Source: Angelakisella massiliensis (GTDB lineage: Bacteria > Bacillota > Clostridia > Oscillospirales > Ruminococcaceae). From it: a stretch of 64,000 nt of DNA. The stretch is taken from NCBI RefSeq assembly GCF_900104675.1, contig NZ_LT629945.1, positions 2,036,756-2,100,755 of the forward strand. The letters run 5' to 3'. Position 1 is the stretch's first letter; each line of letters opens with the position of its first letter. Both the position numbers and the translations under genes were made by a program. Below the pieces are notes generated by a model. It was not told the DNA's origin and did no database searches. It was given only the letters and a program-made list of their open reading frames with translations. Below are positions 32,025 to 40,886 of this stretch, one piece after another.

Positions 32025-34115
32025 ATGAAACGAATCATGAACAACGCTGTATCCTTGCTTGTGGTGGTAGTGGTATTGTTTTTGGTCATACCGCTGCCTA
32101 CCTTTATGCTGGATATTTTGATTGTTGTGAATATCTCTTTGTCCATCATGATCCTCATGATCACGATGAACATTTCAGAAGCGCTGGATTTTTCCATCTT
32201 TCCCTCGCTGCTGTTGATCACCACTCTGTTTCGCTTGGGGCTTAACGTTTCTTCCACCCGGAAGATCCTTTCCCAGGGAGGAGACGCCGGTGTAGTGATC
32301 CGTTCTTTCGGACAGCTTATTACCCAGGGCAATATCGTCATCGGTGTACTGATCTTTCTGATTATTGTTTTGGTACAGTTTATCGTCATTACAAAGGGCG
32401 CGGAACGTGTCGCTGAAGTGGCGGCCCGTTTCACCCTGGACGCTATGCCCGGTAAGCAGATGGCCATTGACGCGGACCTCAATTCCGGCATGATTGATGA
32501 AAAACAGGCTAGAGCGCGCCGGGAAAAGATCCAGAAGGAAGCGGATTTTTACGGAGCCATGGACGGTGCAACCAAGATCGTCAAGGGCGACGCGGTAATG
32601 TCTCTGATCATCACCGCCATCAACTTTGTGGCGGGCATCATTATTGGCGTGGTTCAGGGTGGAGGCGATCTGGCCTCTGTCATGAGTGTTTATTCCATTG
32701 CCACCATCGGTGATGGACTGGTTTCACAGCTGCCGGCGCTGATGATTTCCACCGCAACGGGTATGATCGTCACCCGTTCTGTTTCCGACGGCAGCTTGAA
32801 TGAAGATGTGGTTCACCAGTTCAAGGCGCAGCCTCGGGCGATCCTCTCCACCGGTATCATTCTGGTGGTGCTGGGACTGATCCCGGGTTCACCCACAGTA
32901 CCACTGGTGTTTGTGGGTACGGCTTTGTGCGTTGGAGGATACATCGGAAGTCAGCGGATGTCCCAGGAAGCTGCTGTAGCCCAGCAGGAGGCTGCGGAAA
33001 CCGCGGCGCCTGTGCCGGAGACCCAAGCGGTCAGCGAGGCGGATTATTACAAGGATATCAATAATGTTTACTCGCTGCTGACGGTGGAGCCCATTGAGAT
33101 GGAATTCGGTTACAGCCTTATTCCGCTGGTGGACGAGCACAGCGGCGGCAAGCTGATCAACCGGATTGTGATTTTCCGGCGGCAGTACGCTCAGGATATG
33201 GGCTTTGTCATTCCCTCCATCCGTCTCCATGACGGAGCCTCTTTGGGTACCAATCAGTATGTGATCCGTATCAGGGGAGAGGAGGTAGCCCGGGGAGAAA
33301 TTCTGGTGGACTACTATCTGGCTCTGGAGCCCTCCAGTCCCTCCGGTGAGATCGACGGCATTGAGACAGTGGAACCTGCCTATGGTATTCCGTCCCGCTG
33401 GATTTTGCCGGAGAACAAAGAGATGGCGGAGATTTATGGCTACACGGTCATTTCTCCCTTGACGGTAATGCTTACCCACCTGTCTGAAACCATCAAAAAG
33501 CACGCTTACGAGCTGCTTAATCGTACTGAGACAATGCAGCTGGTGGAAAATCTGAAGAAGACGGAACCGGATCTGGTGGCGGACGCCATCCCCAATGTGG
33601 TGACCTACGCCAACCTGGAAAAGATTCTCCGCAGTCTTTTGAAGGAAGGTATTCCCATCAAGGATCTGAGCGTGATTCTGGAAACCATTGTGGACGCTGG
33701 TTCTACCACCCGGGATTTGGATCTGATTACCGAACAGGTGCGCAGCGCTTTGAGCCGTACCATTACCAGAAAGTTCTGCGACAATGGTCAGCTGCGGGTG
33801 GTGACGCTGGATGCGGAGCTGGAAACCAAGATCCTCTCTGCCCTCACCAAGAAGGAGCATGGAGTATATCTGGCGCTGAGCCCCGATGTGATGCAGCAGA
33901 TGATTGCTCAGCTGGGGGACCTTCGCAAAAAGTTCGAGGAGCTTTCTCAGACGCCGGTGGTGCTTACCAGCCAGGTCATCCGTGTCTATGTCAGCCGGAT
34001 GATTTCCCAGTTTTATCCCGATGTTTATGTGCTGTCTTTCAATGAGATCACCAGTGATGTGCAGATCCAGGCCATCGGGAATATTTCTCTCCAGCCGCAG
34101 CAGCAGCGGGCTTAA
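32025..34115 (+). CDS. flhA: Flagellar export protein FlhA
   Basis: FlhA is the largest export-apparatus protein; its nonameric cytoplasmic ring docks chaperone-substrate complexes. The 696-residue protein has about eight N-terminal membrane segments with the FHIPEP signature region (ARFTLDAMPGKQMAIDADLN and SGMIDEKQARARREKIQKEA). From residue ~330 follows the cytoplasmic domain, including TRTL-like PVVLTSQVIRVYVSRMI near the end. Its neighbour downstream is sigD rather than flhF/flhG, a difference from Bacillus. Confidence 0.96.
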   Translation: MKRIMNNAVSLLVVVVVLFLVIPLPTFMLDILIVVNISLSIMILMITMNISEALDFSIFPSLLLITTLFRLGLNVSSTRKILSQGGDAGVVIRSFGQLITQGNIVIGVLIFLIIVLVQFIVITKGAERVAEVAARFTLDAMPGKQMAIDADLNSGMIDEKQARARREKIQKEADFYGAMDGATKIVKGDAVMSLIITAINFVAGIIIGVVQGGGDLASVMSVYSIATIGDGLVSQLPALMISTATGMIVTRSVSDGSLNEDVVHQFKAQPRAILSTGIILVVLGLIPGSPTVPLVFVGTALCVGGYIGSQRMSQEAAVAQQEAAETAAPVPETQAVSEADYYKDINNVYSLLTVEPIEMEFGYSLIPLVDEHSGGKLINRIVIFRRQYAQDMGFVIPSIRLHDGASLGTNQYVIRIRGEEVARGEILVDYYLALEPSSPSGEIDGIETVEPAYGIPSRWILPENKEMAEIYGYTVISPLTVMLTHLSETIKKHAYELLNRTETMQLVENLKKTEPDLVADAIPNVVTYANLEKILRSLLKEGIPIKDLSVILETIVDAGSTTRDLDLITEQVRSALSRTITRKFCDNGQLRVVTLDAELETKILSALTKKEHGVYLALSPDVMQQMIAQLGDLRKKFEELSQTPVVLTSQVIRVYVSRMISQFYPDVYVLSFNEITSDVQIQAIGNISLQPQQQRA

Positions 34116-34144
34116 TTTGCTAACAAAAAAAGGATGGTCAGTCC

Positions 34145-34966
34145 ATGAGTATCGCGACACAAGAAATCCCCGTCGTTTCCCAAACGCCGCGGGAAGTAAA
34201 GGAGGATCTGAAGCAGCTGGATAATGACGAGCTTATCCGTCGTTATAAGGAAACAGGGGACAACGAGCTGAAGTGGGAGCTGGTGCTGCGCTTCGAGGAT
34301 CAGATCCGCCGTGTGGCGCTGCGTACCTGTGGCCTTTACAGCAGCTTCAGTCAGCTGGATGATGTGATCCATGAAGGGGTGCTGGCGCTGCTGAGCGCGG
34401 TGGACCGCTTTGATCCATCCAAAGGCGTCAAGCTGGAAACCTATGTGGCTAAACGCCTCAGGGGCATGATCATCGACCTGAGCCGCAAACAGGACTGGAT
34501 GCCCCGACAGCTGCGGCAGACCGCCAACCGAATGAGCCGGGCGGTGGAAGAGCTTTCCATTGAGCTGGGCCATATGCCGGTCAGTCAGGAGGTGGCGGAC
34601 TATCTGGGCGTCACCAAGGAAGAGTACGAAAAGATGCTCTCCGACACAGCGGGAGCCAATCTTCTCTCTTTTGAAGCGCTGCTGGAAAACTACGGCAGTG
34701 TTTCCGGGGCCATGGCAGAGAAAAAAGGCGGCGAAGATTCTCCGGAAGAGCTGTGTGAGGAGAAGGAACTGCATGAATGCCTGGCTGAAGGAATCAAATC
34801 CCTGCGGCCCAACGAGCGGCTGGTGCTGTCCCTTTATTATGAAAAAGAGCTGACCATGAAGGAGATCGCCCGGGTGATGGATGTCAGCCCTCCCCGTGTT
34901 TCACAGATCCACAGTCACGCCATTCAGCGACTGCGAATCTTTCTGAAGGAACGAATGGAGCAGTAA
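34145..34966 (+). CDS. sigD: RNA polymerase sigma-28 factor (SigD/FliA/WhiG family)
   Basis: This sigma factor transcribes late flagellar and chemotaxis genes. The 273-residue protein has region 2 (FDPSKGVKLETYVAKRLRGM followed by IIDLSRKQDWMPRQLRQ, the family signature), region 3 (VSQEVADYLGVTKEEYEKML) and region 4 with its helix-turn-helix (MKEIARVMDVSPPRVSQIHS). Start ATG 34145 with AAGGATGG upstream. Being inside the fla/che operon couples late-gene expression to completion of the operon. No flgM is seen in the window. Possible target promoters lie before cheA and fliD. Confidence 0.95.
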   Translation: MSIATQEIPVVSQTPREVKEDLKQLDNDELIRRYKETGDNELKWELVLRFEDQIRRVALRTCGLYSSFSQLDDVIHEGVLALLSAVDRFDPSKGVKLETYVAKRLRGMIIDLSRKQDWMPRQLRQTANRMSRAVEELSIELGHMPVSQEVADYLGVTKEEYEKMLSDTAGANLLSFEALLENYGSVSGAMAEKKGGEDSPEELCEEKELHECLAEGIKSLRPNERLVLSLYYEKELTMKEIARVMDVSPPRVSQIHSHAIQRLRIFLKERMEQ

Positions 34967-34991
34967 ACGCCAGGAAAGGAATGGTTTTGAT

Positions 34992-35747
34992 ATGACAAGA
35001 GGATTTTATGATCTTACTTCCGGGATGCTTTCCCAGAGCAGAAGACTGGATGTGGTGGGCAACAACATGACCAACCTCAGCACTCCGGGTTATAAGCAGC
35101 AGCAGTATACAGATACCACCTTTGGTGAGGTGCTCATCAGCCGTATAGGAAATTCCGATAAGAGCGGCAATCAGGTGATCGGTCAGAGCAGCAGTATGCT
35201 GGCTCCCGGTGAAATGACCATAGACTATGGCCAGGGGGCATTGGAAGAAACCGGTTCCAACCTGGATTTCGCCATCCAGGGAGAGGGGTTCTTCGCGATC
35301 CGCACCGATAACGGTGTGGAATATACCAGAAACGGCAGTTTTTCTCTGGATAAAAACGGTTATCTGTACCTGCCTGGTTATGGACGGGTGCTGGATGAGG
35401 ATAAACGGCCCATCCAACTGGATACCGACCAGATCCGGGTGGATTCCCGGGGAGGAATTTATGGCCAGGAGGACGGCGAATATTACGGCAAGGTGGGTGT
35501 GTTTACCTTCCGGGACAATGACCGTCTGACCATCAGCGAAAGCGGACTTTTTGACGCCGGCGGCCAGGGAGCGCGGGAAGCGGATACACCGGTGATCTGG
35601 AAGAGCCTGGAGAGCTCCAATGTGGATATGATCCGGGAAATGAGCCAGATGATGAGCGCGCAGCGGGCGCTGCAAAGCGCGGCCCAGGTGCTCAAGCTCT
35701 ATGACGGTGTGCTGACCAAGGCCACCTCAGAGCTGGGAAGAATGTAA
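34992..35747 (+). CDS. flgF: Flagellar basal-body rod protein FlgF/FlgG type (first copy)
   Basis: This 251-residue rod protein has the D0 motif RRLDVVGNNMTNLSTPGYKQ, the NLDFAIQGEGFFAI block and the C-terminal ESSNVDMIREMSQMMSAQRA followed by LQSAAQVLKLYD. It is paired with a second similar gene, as flhO/flhP are in Bacillus and flgF/flgG elsewhere. Which of the two is the distal rod protein is uncertain. AAAGGA precedes the ATG. Confidence 0.85.
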   Translation: MTRGFYDLTSGMLSQSRRLDVVGNNMTNLSTPGYKQQQYTDTTFGEVLISRIGNSDKSGNQVIGQSSSMLAPGEMTIDYGQGALEETGSNLDFAIQGEGFFAIRTDNGVEYTRNGSFSLDKNGYLYLPGYGRVLDEDKRPIQLDTDQIRVDSRGGIYGQEDGEYYGKVGVFTFRDNDRLTISESGLFDAGGQGAREADTPVIWKSLESSNVDMIREMSQMMSAQRALQSAAQVLKLYDGVLTKATSELGRM

Positions 35748-35766
35748 CGGACAGGGGGAGATCAGG

Positions 35767-36480
35767 ATGATTCAGGGATTTTACAGTGCTGTGACAGGGG
35801 CTTCTCAGCAAATGAAGCAGATGGATGTTCACGGAAACAATATTGCCAATGTCAACACTTATGGATTCAAAGCGGAAAAGCCTTCCTTTCAGGCACTGAT
35901 GTATGATATGGTAGATGGTGTGGATGGGGAGCGTCTTCCCAAGGGCAGCGGTACCTTGATGGCTTCCACCGCCACGGATTTCAGCTCTGTGGGGCTGACT
36001 CAAACAGGAAGAAACCTGGATTATGCCATTGAAGGGGAAGGCTTTTTTGCCCTGTATGATCCGGATACCGAGGAAATTTCCTATACCAGGGATGGGTCCT
36101 TTACCCTCGCCTCCTTTGATGGAGATGATGGGGACGGCTGGTATCTCAGTGACGGCCAGGGCCGTTTGGTGCTGGACGCGGATGAGGAACCCATCAAGGT
36201 GACCGATCCGAAGAAGCTTCAGCCGGTTGGGGTATTCACCATCCAGTATCAGGATGGCCTGCAGCATGTAGACAGCAGCCGTTTTGTGGCTTCCAAGAAG
36301 AATGGGGATATTGAGGCGGAGGATATTACTGTATTGCAGGGATATCTGGAATCCTCCAATACAGATCTGGCTGCGGAGCTGGGAAAGGTTATTGAAGCTC
36401 AGAGAGCCTACACCTATGCCTTGCGGATGGTAACCACCGCCGATGAGGTGGAGACCACCATCAACAATCTGACCACTTAA
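35767..36480 (+). CDS. flgG: Flagellar basal-body rod protein FlgF/FlgG type (second copy)
   Basis: This 237-residue protein shares the rod-hook architecture: QMDVHGNNIANVNTYGFKAE at the N-terminus, the NLDYAIEGEGFFALY block and the C-terminal LESSNTDLAAELGKVIEAQR followed by AYTYALRMVTTADEV. It begins 19 bp after the preceding paralogue and is assigned as the partner rod protein. The FlgF/FlgG symbols could be exchanged. Confidence 0.85.
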   Translation: MIQGFYSAVTGASQQMKQMDVHGNNIANVNTYGFKAEKPSFQALMYDMVDGVDGERLPKGSGTLMASTATDFSSVGLTQTGRNLDYAIEGEGFFALYDPDTEEISYTRDGSFTLASFDGDDGDGWYLSDGQGRLVLDADEEPIKVTDPKKLQPVGVFTIQYQDGLQHVDSSRFVASKKNGDIEAEDITVLQGYLESSNTDLAAELGKVIEAQRAYTYALRMVTTADEVETTINNLTT

Positions 36481-36496
36481 AAGGCGGGACGCAAAG

Positions 36497-37117
36497 ATGA
36501 AAGATTATAGTGAACTCAACGGCCTGGAGCTGGATACCCTCAGAGAGATTGGCAGCATCGGCACCGGCAATGCCGCCACCGCCCTTTCTTCTATGCTGGG
36601 ATGCACCGTCCACATGGAAACGCCGGAGGTTCGAATCATGGGCTATAACGAAGCCATTGAGTGGATCGGCGGCCCGGAAACGGTTACAGCCGGTGTTTTG
36701 GCACGGGTGGAAGGGGAAATCGGCGGCATCATGCTGGCGGTTCAGAAAATGGAGTTTGTCAATGTGGCCCTGCAGCGGATGGTGGGCCATCAGATCGGAG
36801 AATATGATCAGCTTGATGAGCTGGATATTTCCGCACTGGTGGAAGTGGGGAATATCATGATTTCCGCTTTTATCAACGCTCTGTCCGGCCTGACCAATAT
36901 GACCATCAAGCTGTCGGTGCCGGCTTTCGCGGTTGATATGCAGGGGGCTATTATCGCTGTGCCTATGGCGGAGTTTGGCGGTCAGTCTGATTATATTATG
37001 GCCATCGGAGCGGAGCTGATCTGTGAAGGACATACCATGCCTTGCCGGATCCTTCTTTCTCCCGACATCCGTTCCCTCAATTTTTTGCTCAAGCGTTTGG
37101 GGGTATTGGATGAATAG
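36497..37117 (+). CDS. cheC: CheY-P phosphatase / adaptation protein CheC
   Basis: CheC dephosphorylates CheY-P and, with CheD, gives CheY-P-dependent adaptation. The 206-residue protein has two phosphatase-type sites. The first reads D13-x3-E17-x2-S20 with P43, so the usual Asn is replaced by Ser. The second, S112/E116/N119/P142, is intact. The protein therefore probably uses only its second site. It overlaps cheD by 8 bp, matching the known CheC-CheD complex. FliY (26923) is the other CheY-P phosphatase. Confidence 0.95.
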   Translation: MKDYSELNGLELDTLREIGSIGTGNAATALSSMLGCTVHMETPEVRIMGYNEAIEWIGGPETVTAGVLARVEGEIGGIMLAVQKMEFVNVALQRMVGHQIGEYDQLDELDISALVEVGNIMISAFINALSGLTNMTIKLSVPAFAVDMQGAIIAVPMAEFGGQSDYIMAIGAELICEGHTMPCRILLSPDIRSLNFLLKRLGVLDE

Positions 37118-37595
37118 CAATAAGGTTGTGGTGGGCATCGCGGACATGAAAATTATCCAGGGCAGCGGCGAACTGGTCACCTACGCTCTGGGGTCCTGCA
37201 TTGGGATCTGTCTGTATGATCCTGCCATCAAGCTGGCGGCATTGGTTCATATCATGCTGCCGCTGAACATGGAGACCGGGCGCAAATCTCCGATGAAATA
37301 TGCTGACACTGGTATCCGGGAAACCCTCAAGCAGATGGAAAGCTGGGGAGCAAAACGGATCCGGATCGTGGCAAAAATTGCCGGAGGCGCCAAAATGTTT
37401 GAGATTCCCGGGGGCGGGAGCCTGGGCAATATCGGACAGCGGAACATTGAAAGCGTTCATCTCAACCTCAAACGGGAGGGAATCCGCCTGCTCAAGGAAG
37501 ATGTGGGAGGAACGGTGGCCAGAACCCTGCGCTTTGACGCGGCTACAGGGCAAGGCTACATTCACAGCTACGGCAAGCCGGAATCCATCCTGTAA
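37110..37595 (+). CDS. cheD: Chemoreceptor glutamine deamidase CheD
   Basis: CheD deamidates specific receptor glutamines and binds CheC. Starting at ATG 37110 inside the end of cheC it has 161 residues. The catalytic Cys lies in ALGSCIGICLYD, the His in ALVHIMLP, and further family blocks are KYADTGIRETLKQMESWGA and GGAKMF. The translational overlap with cheC suggests a fixed ratio of the two proteins. Confidence 0.96.
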   Translation: MNSNKVVVGIADMKIIQGSGELVTYALGSCIGICLYDPAIKLAALVHIMLPLNMETGRKSPMKYADTGIRETLKQMESWGAKRIRIVAKIAGGAKMFEIPGGGSLGNIGQRNIESVHLNLKREGIRLLKEDVGGTVARTLRFDAATGQGYIHSYGKPESIL

Positions 37596-37630
37596 AAAGA
37601 AAAGGGAGAAGAAAGCGGGGGACATACATC

Positions 37631-38557
37631 ATGGAACAGGAAAAAAAGGGGATCTTGCTGGAATCAGGCACCAATGAGATCGAGATTTTGCAGTTTACCA
37701 TTGACGGCAGCCTGTACGGGATCAACGTGGCAAAGGTGCGGGAAATCATGATGTCTGCACCGGTACATTTTATGCCCCATTCCCATCCGGCGGTAGAGGG
37801 AATTTTCAAGCCCAGGGACGCGGTGATCACCGTGGTCGATCTGCCGGAATATCTTACCGGGCATCCAACGGAGAAGAAGCCCAAGGATCTGTTTATTATC
37901 ACCTACTTCAACAAAACCCTCATTGCCTTCCGGGTACATACAGTGGTAGGGATCTGCCGGATCTCCTGGCAGGATATCCAGAAGCCTGATCGAACCGTTT
38001 CCGGCGGACCTGATGGAGTAGCTACCGGAATTGCACAGTGTGAAGGGCATCTGGTGACGATTCTGGACTTTGAGCGGATCGTTGCGGAGATCGCGCCGCA
38101 GACCACCATTCAGATGTCGGAGGTGGAGGCCCTGGGAGAGCGGTCCCGGGATACCCACCCCATCTGGATAGCGGAGGATTCCATTCTGCTTTCCACCATG
38201 ATCAAGCAGGCGCTGACCAAGGCGGGGTATACCAATCTGAAGATGTTTGCCAATGGCCAGGAGCTTTGGGATGCGCTGCAGCAGTGGAAAGAGGAGGAGG
38301 ATCCCAGGCCCAACGTGTCCCTGGTGATCACCGACCTGGAGATGCCGCAGATGGATGGACATCGTCTGACCAAGCTGATCAAATCCAGCCCCAACTTTAA
38401 AAAGATACCGCTGATCATATTCTCCTCGCTGATTACTGATGAGATGCGGATCAAGGGAAAGCAGTTGGGCGCTGACGAGCAGTTGAGCAAGCCGGAGATC
38501 GGCCATTTGATCAAAGTGGTGGATGAACTTCTGGAGCGGAGCGCCGCGGAGAAATAA
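37631..38557 (+). CDS. cheV: Chemotaxis protein CheV (CheW-receiver fusion)
   Basis: CheV couples receptors to CheA and is itself phosphorylated, providing adaptation. The 308-residue protein has an N-terminal CheW domain (residues ~15-155: LQFTIDGSLYGINVAKVREIM and HPAVEGIFKPRDAVITVVDL). The receiver domain (~170-300) has acidic IAEDSILLSTM, phosphoacceptor in VITDLEMPQMDGH and LIIFSSLITDEM. The conserved terminal Lys region is ADEQLSKPE. It lies 35 bp after cheD. Confidence 0.95.
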   Translation: MEQEKKGILLESGTNEIEILQFTIDGSLYGINVAKVREIMMSAPVHFMPHSHPAVEGIFKPRDAVITVVDLPEYLTGHPTEKKPKDLFIITYFNKTLIAFRVHTVVGICRISWQDIQKPDRTVSGGPDGVATGIAQCEGHLVTILDFERIVAEIAPQTTIQMSEVEALGERSRDTHPIWIAEDSILLSTMIKQALTKAGYTNLKMFANGQELWDALQQWKEEEDPRPNVSLVITDLEMPQMDGHRLTKLIKSSPNFKKIPLIIFSSLITDEMRIKGKQLGADEQLSKPEIGHLIKVVDELLERSAAEK

Positions 38558-38571
38558 AGGGGGAGCGTTGC

Positions 38572-39873
38572 ATGAGCAAGTATATTGTTCGCCAGCCTAT
38601 CAAGGATCGGGACAGTAAGATCATCGGTTATGAGATTCAGTACCATGGTGAAAACACAGCCTTTGGTGATGACAAAAACGCCGTGCCGGCTTCCAACGAC
38701 TTTGCCGCCGCGGACACCATTTACAGCTTTTTGACCCAGAACACCGATAAGCTTCTTCGTGGTTCGCTGAATTTTATGACCTTTACCACCACACTGCTGA
38801 TGAAAAAGACCCCCAGGCTCTTCGACAAAAATGAGCTGGTGATCCAGATCGATGACAGTGTGATCATTCATCCTCTGGCAATGCATTTGGTGCAGCAGTA
38901 TGTAAAGGAAGGGTATCGGGTAGCGGTCAATGAGTTCCAGTTTGCCCCCCGGTATCTGGCGCTGCTGGACAGCATTGACTATATCAAGCTGAACCTGAAG
39001 AGCACACCCATGGTGACGCTGAAAAACATTGTGGACATTGCCCACAGCATGAGCAAGCAGTGCATCGCCATTGATATTGATCGGGAGGATCTGTATCAGA
39101 AGGCCATCAAGCTGGGTGTGGACGCTATGGAAGGCCCCTATGTGGCGGCAAAGCTGACCACAAAGGCTCACAGCAGCGGATATCTTCAGAGCAATTTCTT
39201 CCGGCTGTTGATGGCCATCACCCAGGAGGAGCCGGATGTGGTGGAGATCGAGCAGATCATTTCAGTGGATGCCACCCTTACTTATGGACTGCTGAAGATG
39301 GTGAACTCCTGCTATTTTGCCGCTCGCCGGGAAGTGACTTCGGTCCGTCAGTCCATTGTGATCATGGGCTTGAGTGAGCTGCGGCAGTGGGCATATCTTC
39401 TCAGCGCCAGCAATGCGGAGAATCCCATTGAGGAAGGGGCGGAAGAGTTCCTGCGCCTGTCCTTTATGCGGGCCAATTTTTGCAGCAGCCTGATGAACTA
39501 TGCCCAGCAGATGCCCATCTCCAAGCCGGACGCCTATCTGATGGGTATGTTTTCTACCCTCAATTACCTCATAGATGCTCCGCTGGACGAAATTCTTGCC
39601 CAGATCCCTCTGCGTCAGGAGATCAAAGACGCTTTGCTGGAGCACAAGGGCCGGTGCGGAATGCTTTATGACCTGGCCATCAGCTATGAGCGGGCGGATT
39701 GGAGCCGGATCGATCAGCTGGCAGGGGAGTTGGGTATTCCAACCAATCTTCTTACCAGTCTTTACTTCAACTGCATGGAGGAAGTGAACCGGATCTGGAA
39801 TGAAATTACCCGGCCCAATCCCAACCAGACAGCTGCCCCAGAACTGAGCAAACAGCTTCAGATGAACAAATAA
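38572..39873 (+). CDS. EAL-like (degenerate) plus HDOD domain signalling protein
   Basis: The 433-residue protein matches the YuxH/CdgJ-type architecture: an EAL-fold domain (~1-200) followed by an HDOD domain (~205-405). In the EAL part the motif position reads IGYEIQYHGEN, and the later QGY-type region reads DAMEGPYVAAKL, so catalytic residues for c-di-GMP hydrolysis appear lost. The HDOD part has the ISVDATLTYGLLKMVNSCYF and SVRQSIVIMGLSELRQW blocks. Such proteins influence motility in other bacteria, but the role here is inferred from its place at the end of the fla/che operon, just before a terminator. Confidence 0.85.
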   Translation: MSKYIVRQPIKDRDSKIIGYEIQYHGENTAFGDDKNAVPASNDFAAADTIYSFLTQNTDKLLRGSLNFMTFTTTLLMKKTPRLFDKNELVIQIDDSVIIHPLAMHLVQQYVKEGYRVAVNEFQFAPRYLALLDSIDYIKLNLKSTPMVTLKNIVDIAHSMSKQCIAIDIDREDLYQKAIKLGVDAMEGPYVAAKLTTKAHSSGYLQSNFFRLLMAITQEEPDVVEIEQIISVDATLTYGLLKMVNSCYFAARREVTSVRQSIVIMGLSELRQWAYLLSASNAENPIEEGAEEFLRLSFMRANFCSSLMNYAQQMPISKPDAYLMGMFSTLNYLIDAPLDEILAQIPLRQEIKDALLEHKGRCGMLYDLAISYERADWSRIDQLAGELGIPTNLLTSLYFNCMEEVNRIWNEITRPNPNQTAAPELSKQLQMNK

Positions 39874-39949
39874 AACGGATTTTCGGGCAGCGGCGACGCT
39901 GAATCACAGTGCGGCTGATACCGGAAAATGTCTGTTGCAGTACAAACAA

Positions 39950-39993
39950 ACGCCTGTCATGATCAGCAGTGGTCATGGCAGGCGTTGTATTTT
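39950..39993. terminator. Intrinsic terminator at the end of the fla/che operon
   Basis: Arms ACGCCTGTCATGA (39950-39962) and TCATGGCAGGCGT (39973-39985) form a 13-bp stem with one wobble, followed by TGTATTTT. On the other strand it is followed by TTTGTTTG, so it may also end the minus-strand parA-comFB unit. Confidence 0.8.
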
Positions 39994-40082
39994 GGAGAAA
40001 ATATTTGTTTTATGCCCTCATCCCATCAATAGCAAAAAACCATTGGGGACGACAAAACATCCTTTCCGGGAGGCTGTGGGTG

Positions 40083-40886
40083 TCAATGGTCATCCAGCTG
40101 GTGGCGGGGATGTTCCAAAACCTCCTTGCAGGCGAAAATAACCTGTGCGGTTACGGTAGACTCGTACTTTGCCCGGTACAGATTCATCATGGGAGCACAG
40201 GCGCCTTCAGACAGCACGACATATTTGGCAGGCAGCCTTGAAAGGGCCAAAGCCATAGCGTCGGCCAGGCAGCGGGGACAATTGCAAAGATGGAACAGCT
40301 TTACATACCGCTCCAGCTTTTCTTCCACCAGTATAGGCATCACATTGATGAAACGGGCTCCGTCAGCAAGAGAAATTTCCCACTCCATGCGGGGCGGTGT
40401 GGAAGCAGCAGAAGAATCGGACAGATCCCCGGTGATTTGAGGAGACAATGCTTCCTCATCGGTGGGGGAGGGAGGAACGGTATCAGTATCGCAAGCGGAG
40501 GCATCTGACAGATCAGAAGCAGAGGGCTCCGGAGTATTCGTATTGGGCAGGGGTACAGCGGGTGGAAGGTCCTCCTCAGTGGGAGCGGCAGGGACAACGG
40601 GGGCGGCCGTTTCCGCCGGCTTGGGAGGCTGCTGCTCCAGCTCCTGCATCAAAGCCTGCTCCAGAGCGTCGTGGATTTTCCCTTCCACCGCTTCGTTATT
40701 GGTGCGGGCAACTTCCAGAATAGGAGGGGAAAGCTGTGACTGTACCGGAGCGGGAACGGGCTGTACCGGTGTGGGAGCAGAGTTTTCCCGCTGAGAAACA
40801 GCCGGTGATGGTTCCTCGTCAGGGGAAGAGAGCAGATGCAGAACGTGATCGGTTTTGCTGGTTTTGGCGCTTTTCTTGGTTGCCAT
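40083..40886 (-). CDS. ComFB-domain protein with long disordered N-terminus, partner of ParA
   Basis: This 267-residue protein has three parts. The N-terminal ~25 residues are basic (MATKKSAKTSKTDHVLHLL). A Pro/Ala/Glu/Ser-rich disordered segment follows (~26-170). The C-terminal domain (~175-262) is recognisable as late-competence ComFB: FINVMPILVEEKLERYVKLF, LCNCPRCLADAMALALSRLP, AKYVVLSEGA and a final EHPRH. ComFB proteins of cyanobacteria have been reported to bind cyclic di-nucleotides. Its ATG overlaps the stop of the ParA-like gene by one base. A ParB-like role, with the basic N-terminus stimulating the ATPase, is my inference; no ParB domain is present. Confidence 0.75.
   Translation of the reverse strand: MATKKSAKTSKTDHVLHLLSSPDEEPSPAVSQRENSAPTPVQPVPAPVQSQLSPPILEVARTNNEAVEGKIHDALEQALMQELEQQPPKPAETAAPVVPAAPTEEDLPPAVPLPNTNTPEPSASDLSDASACDTDTVPPSPTDEEALSPQITGDLSDSSAASTPPRMEWEISLADGARFINVMPILVEEKLERYVKLFHLCNCPRCLADAMALALSRLPAKYVVLSEGACAPMMNLYRAKYESTVTAQVIFACKEVLEHPRHQLDDH

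Noticed and set aside
36497-37117. CheX instead of CheC
   Set aside because: Two phosphatase-type sites and the direct overlap with cheD fit CheC.
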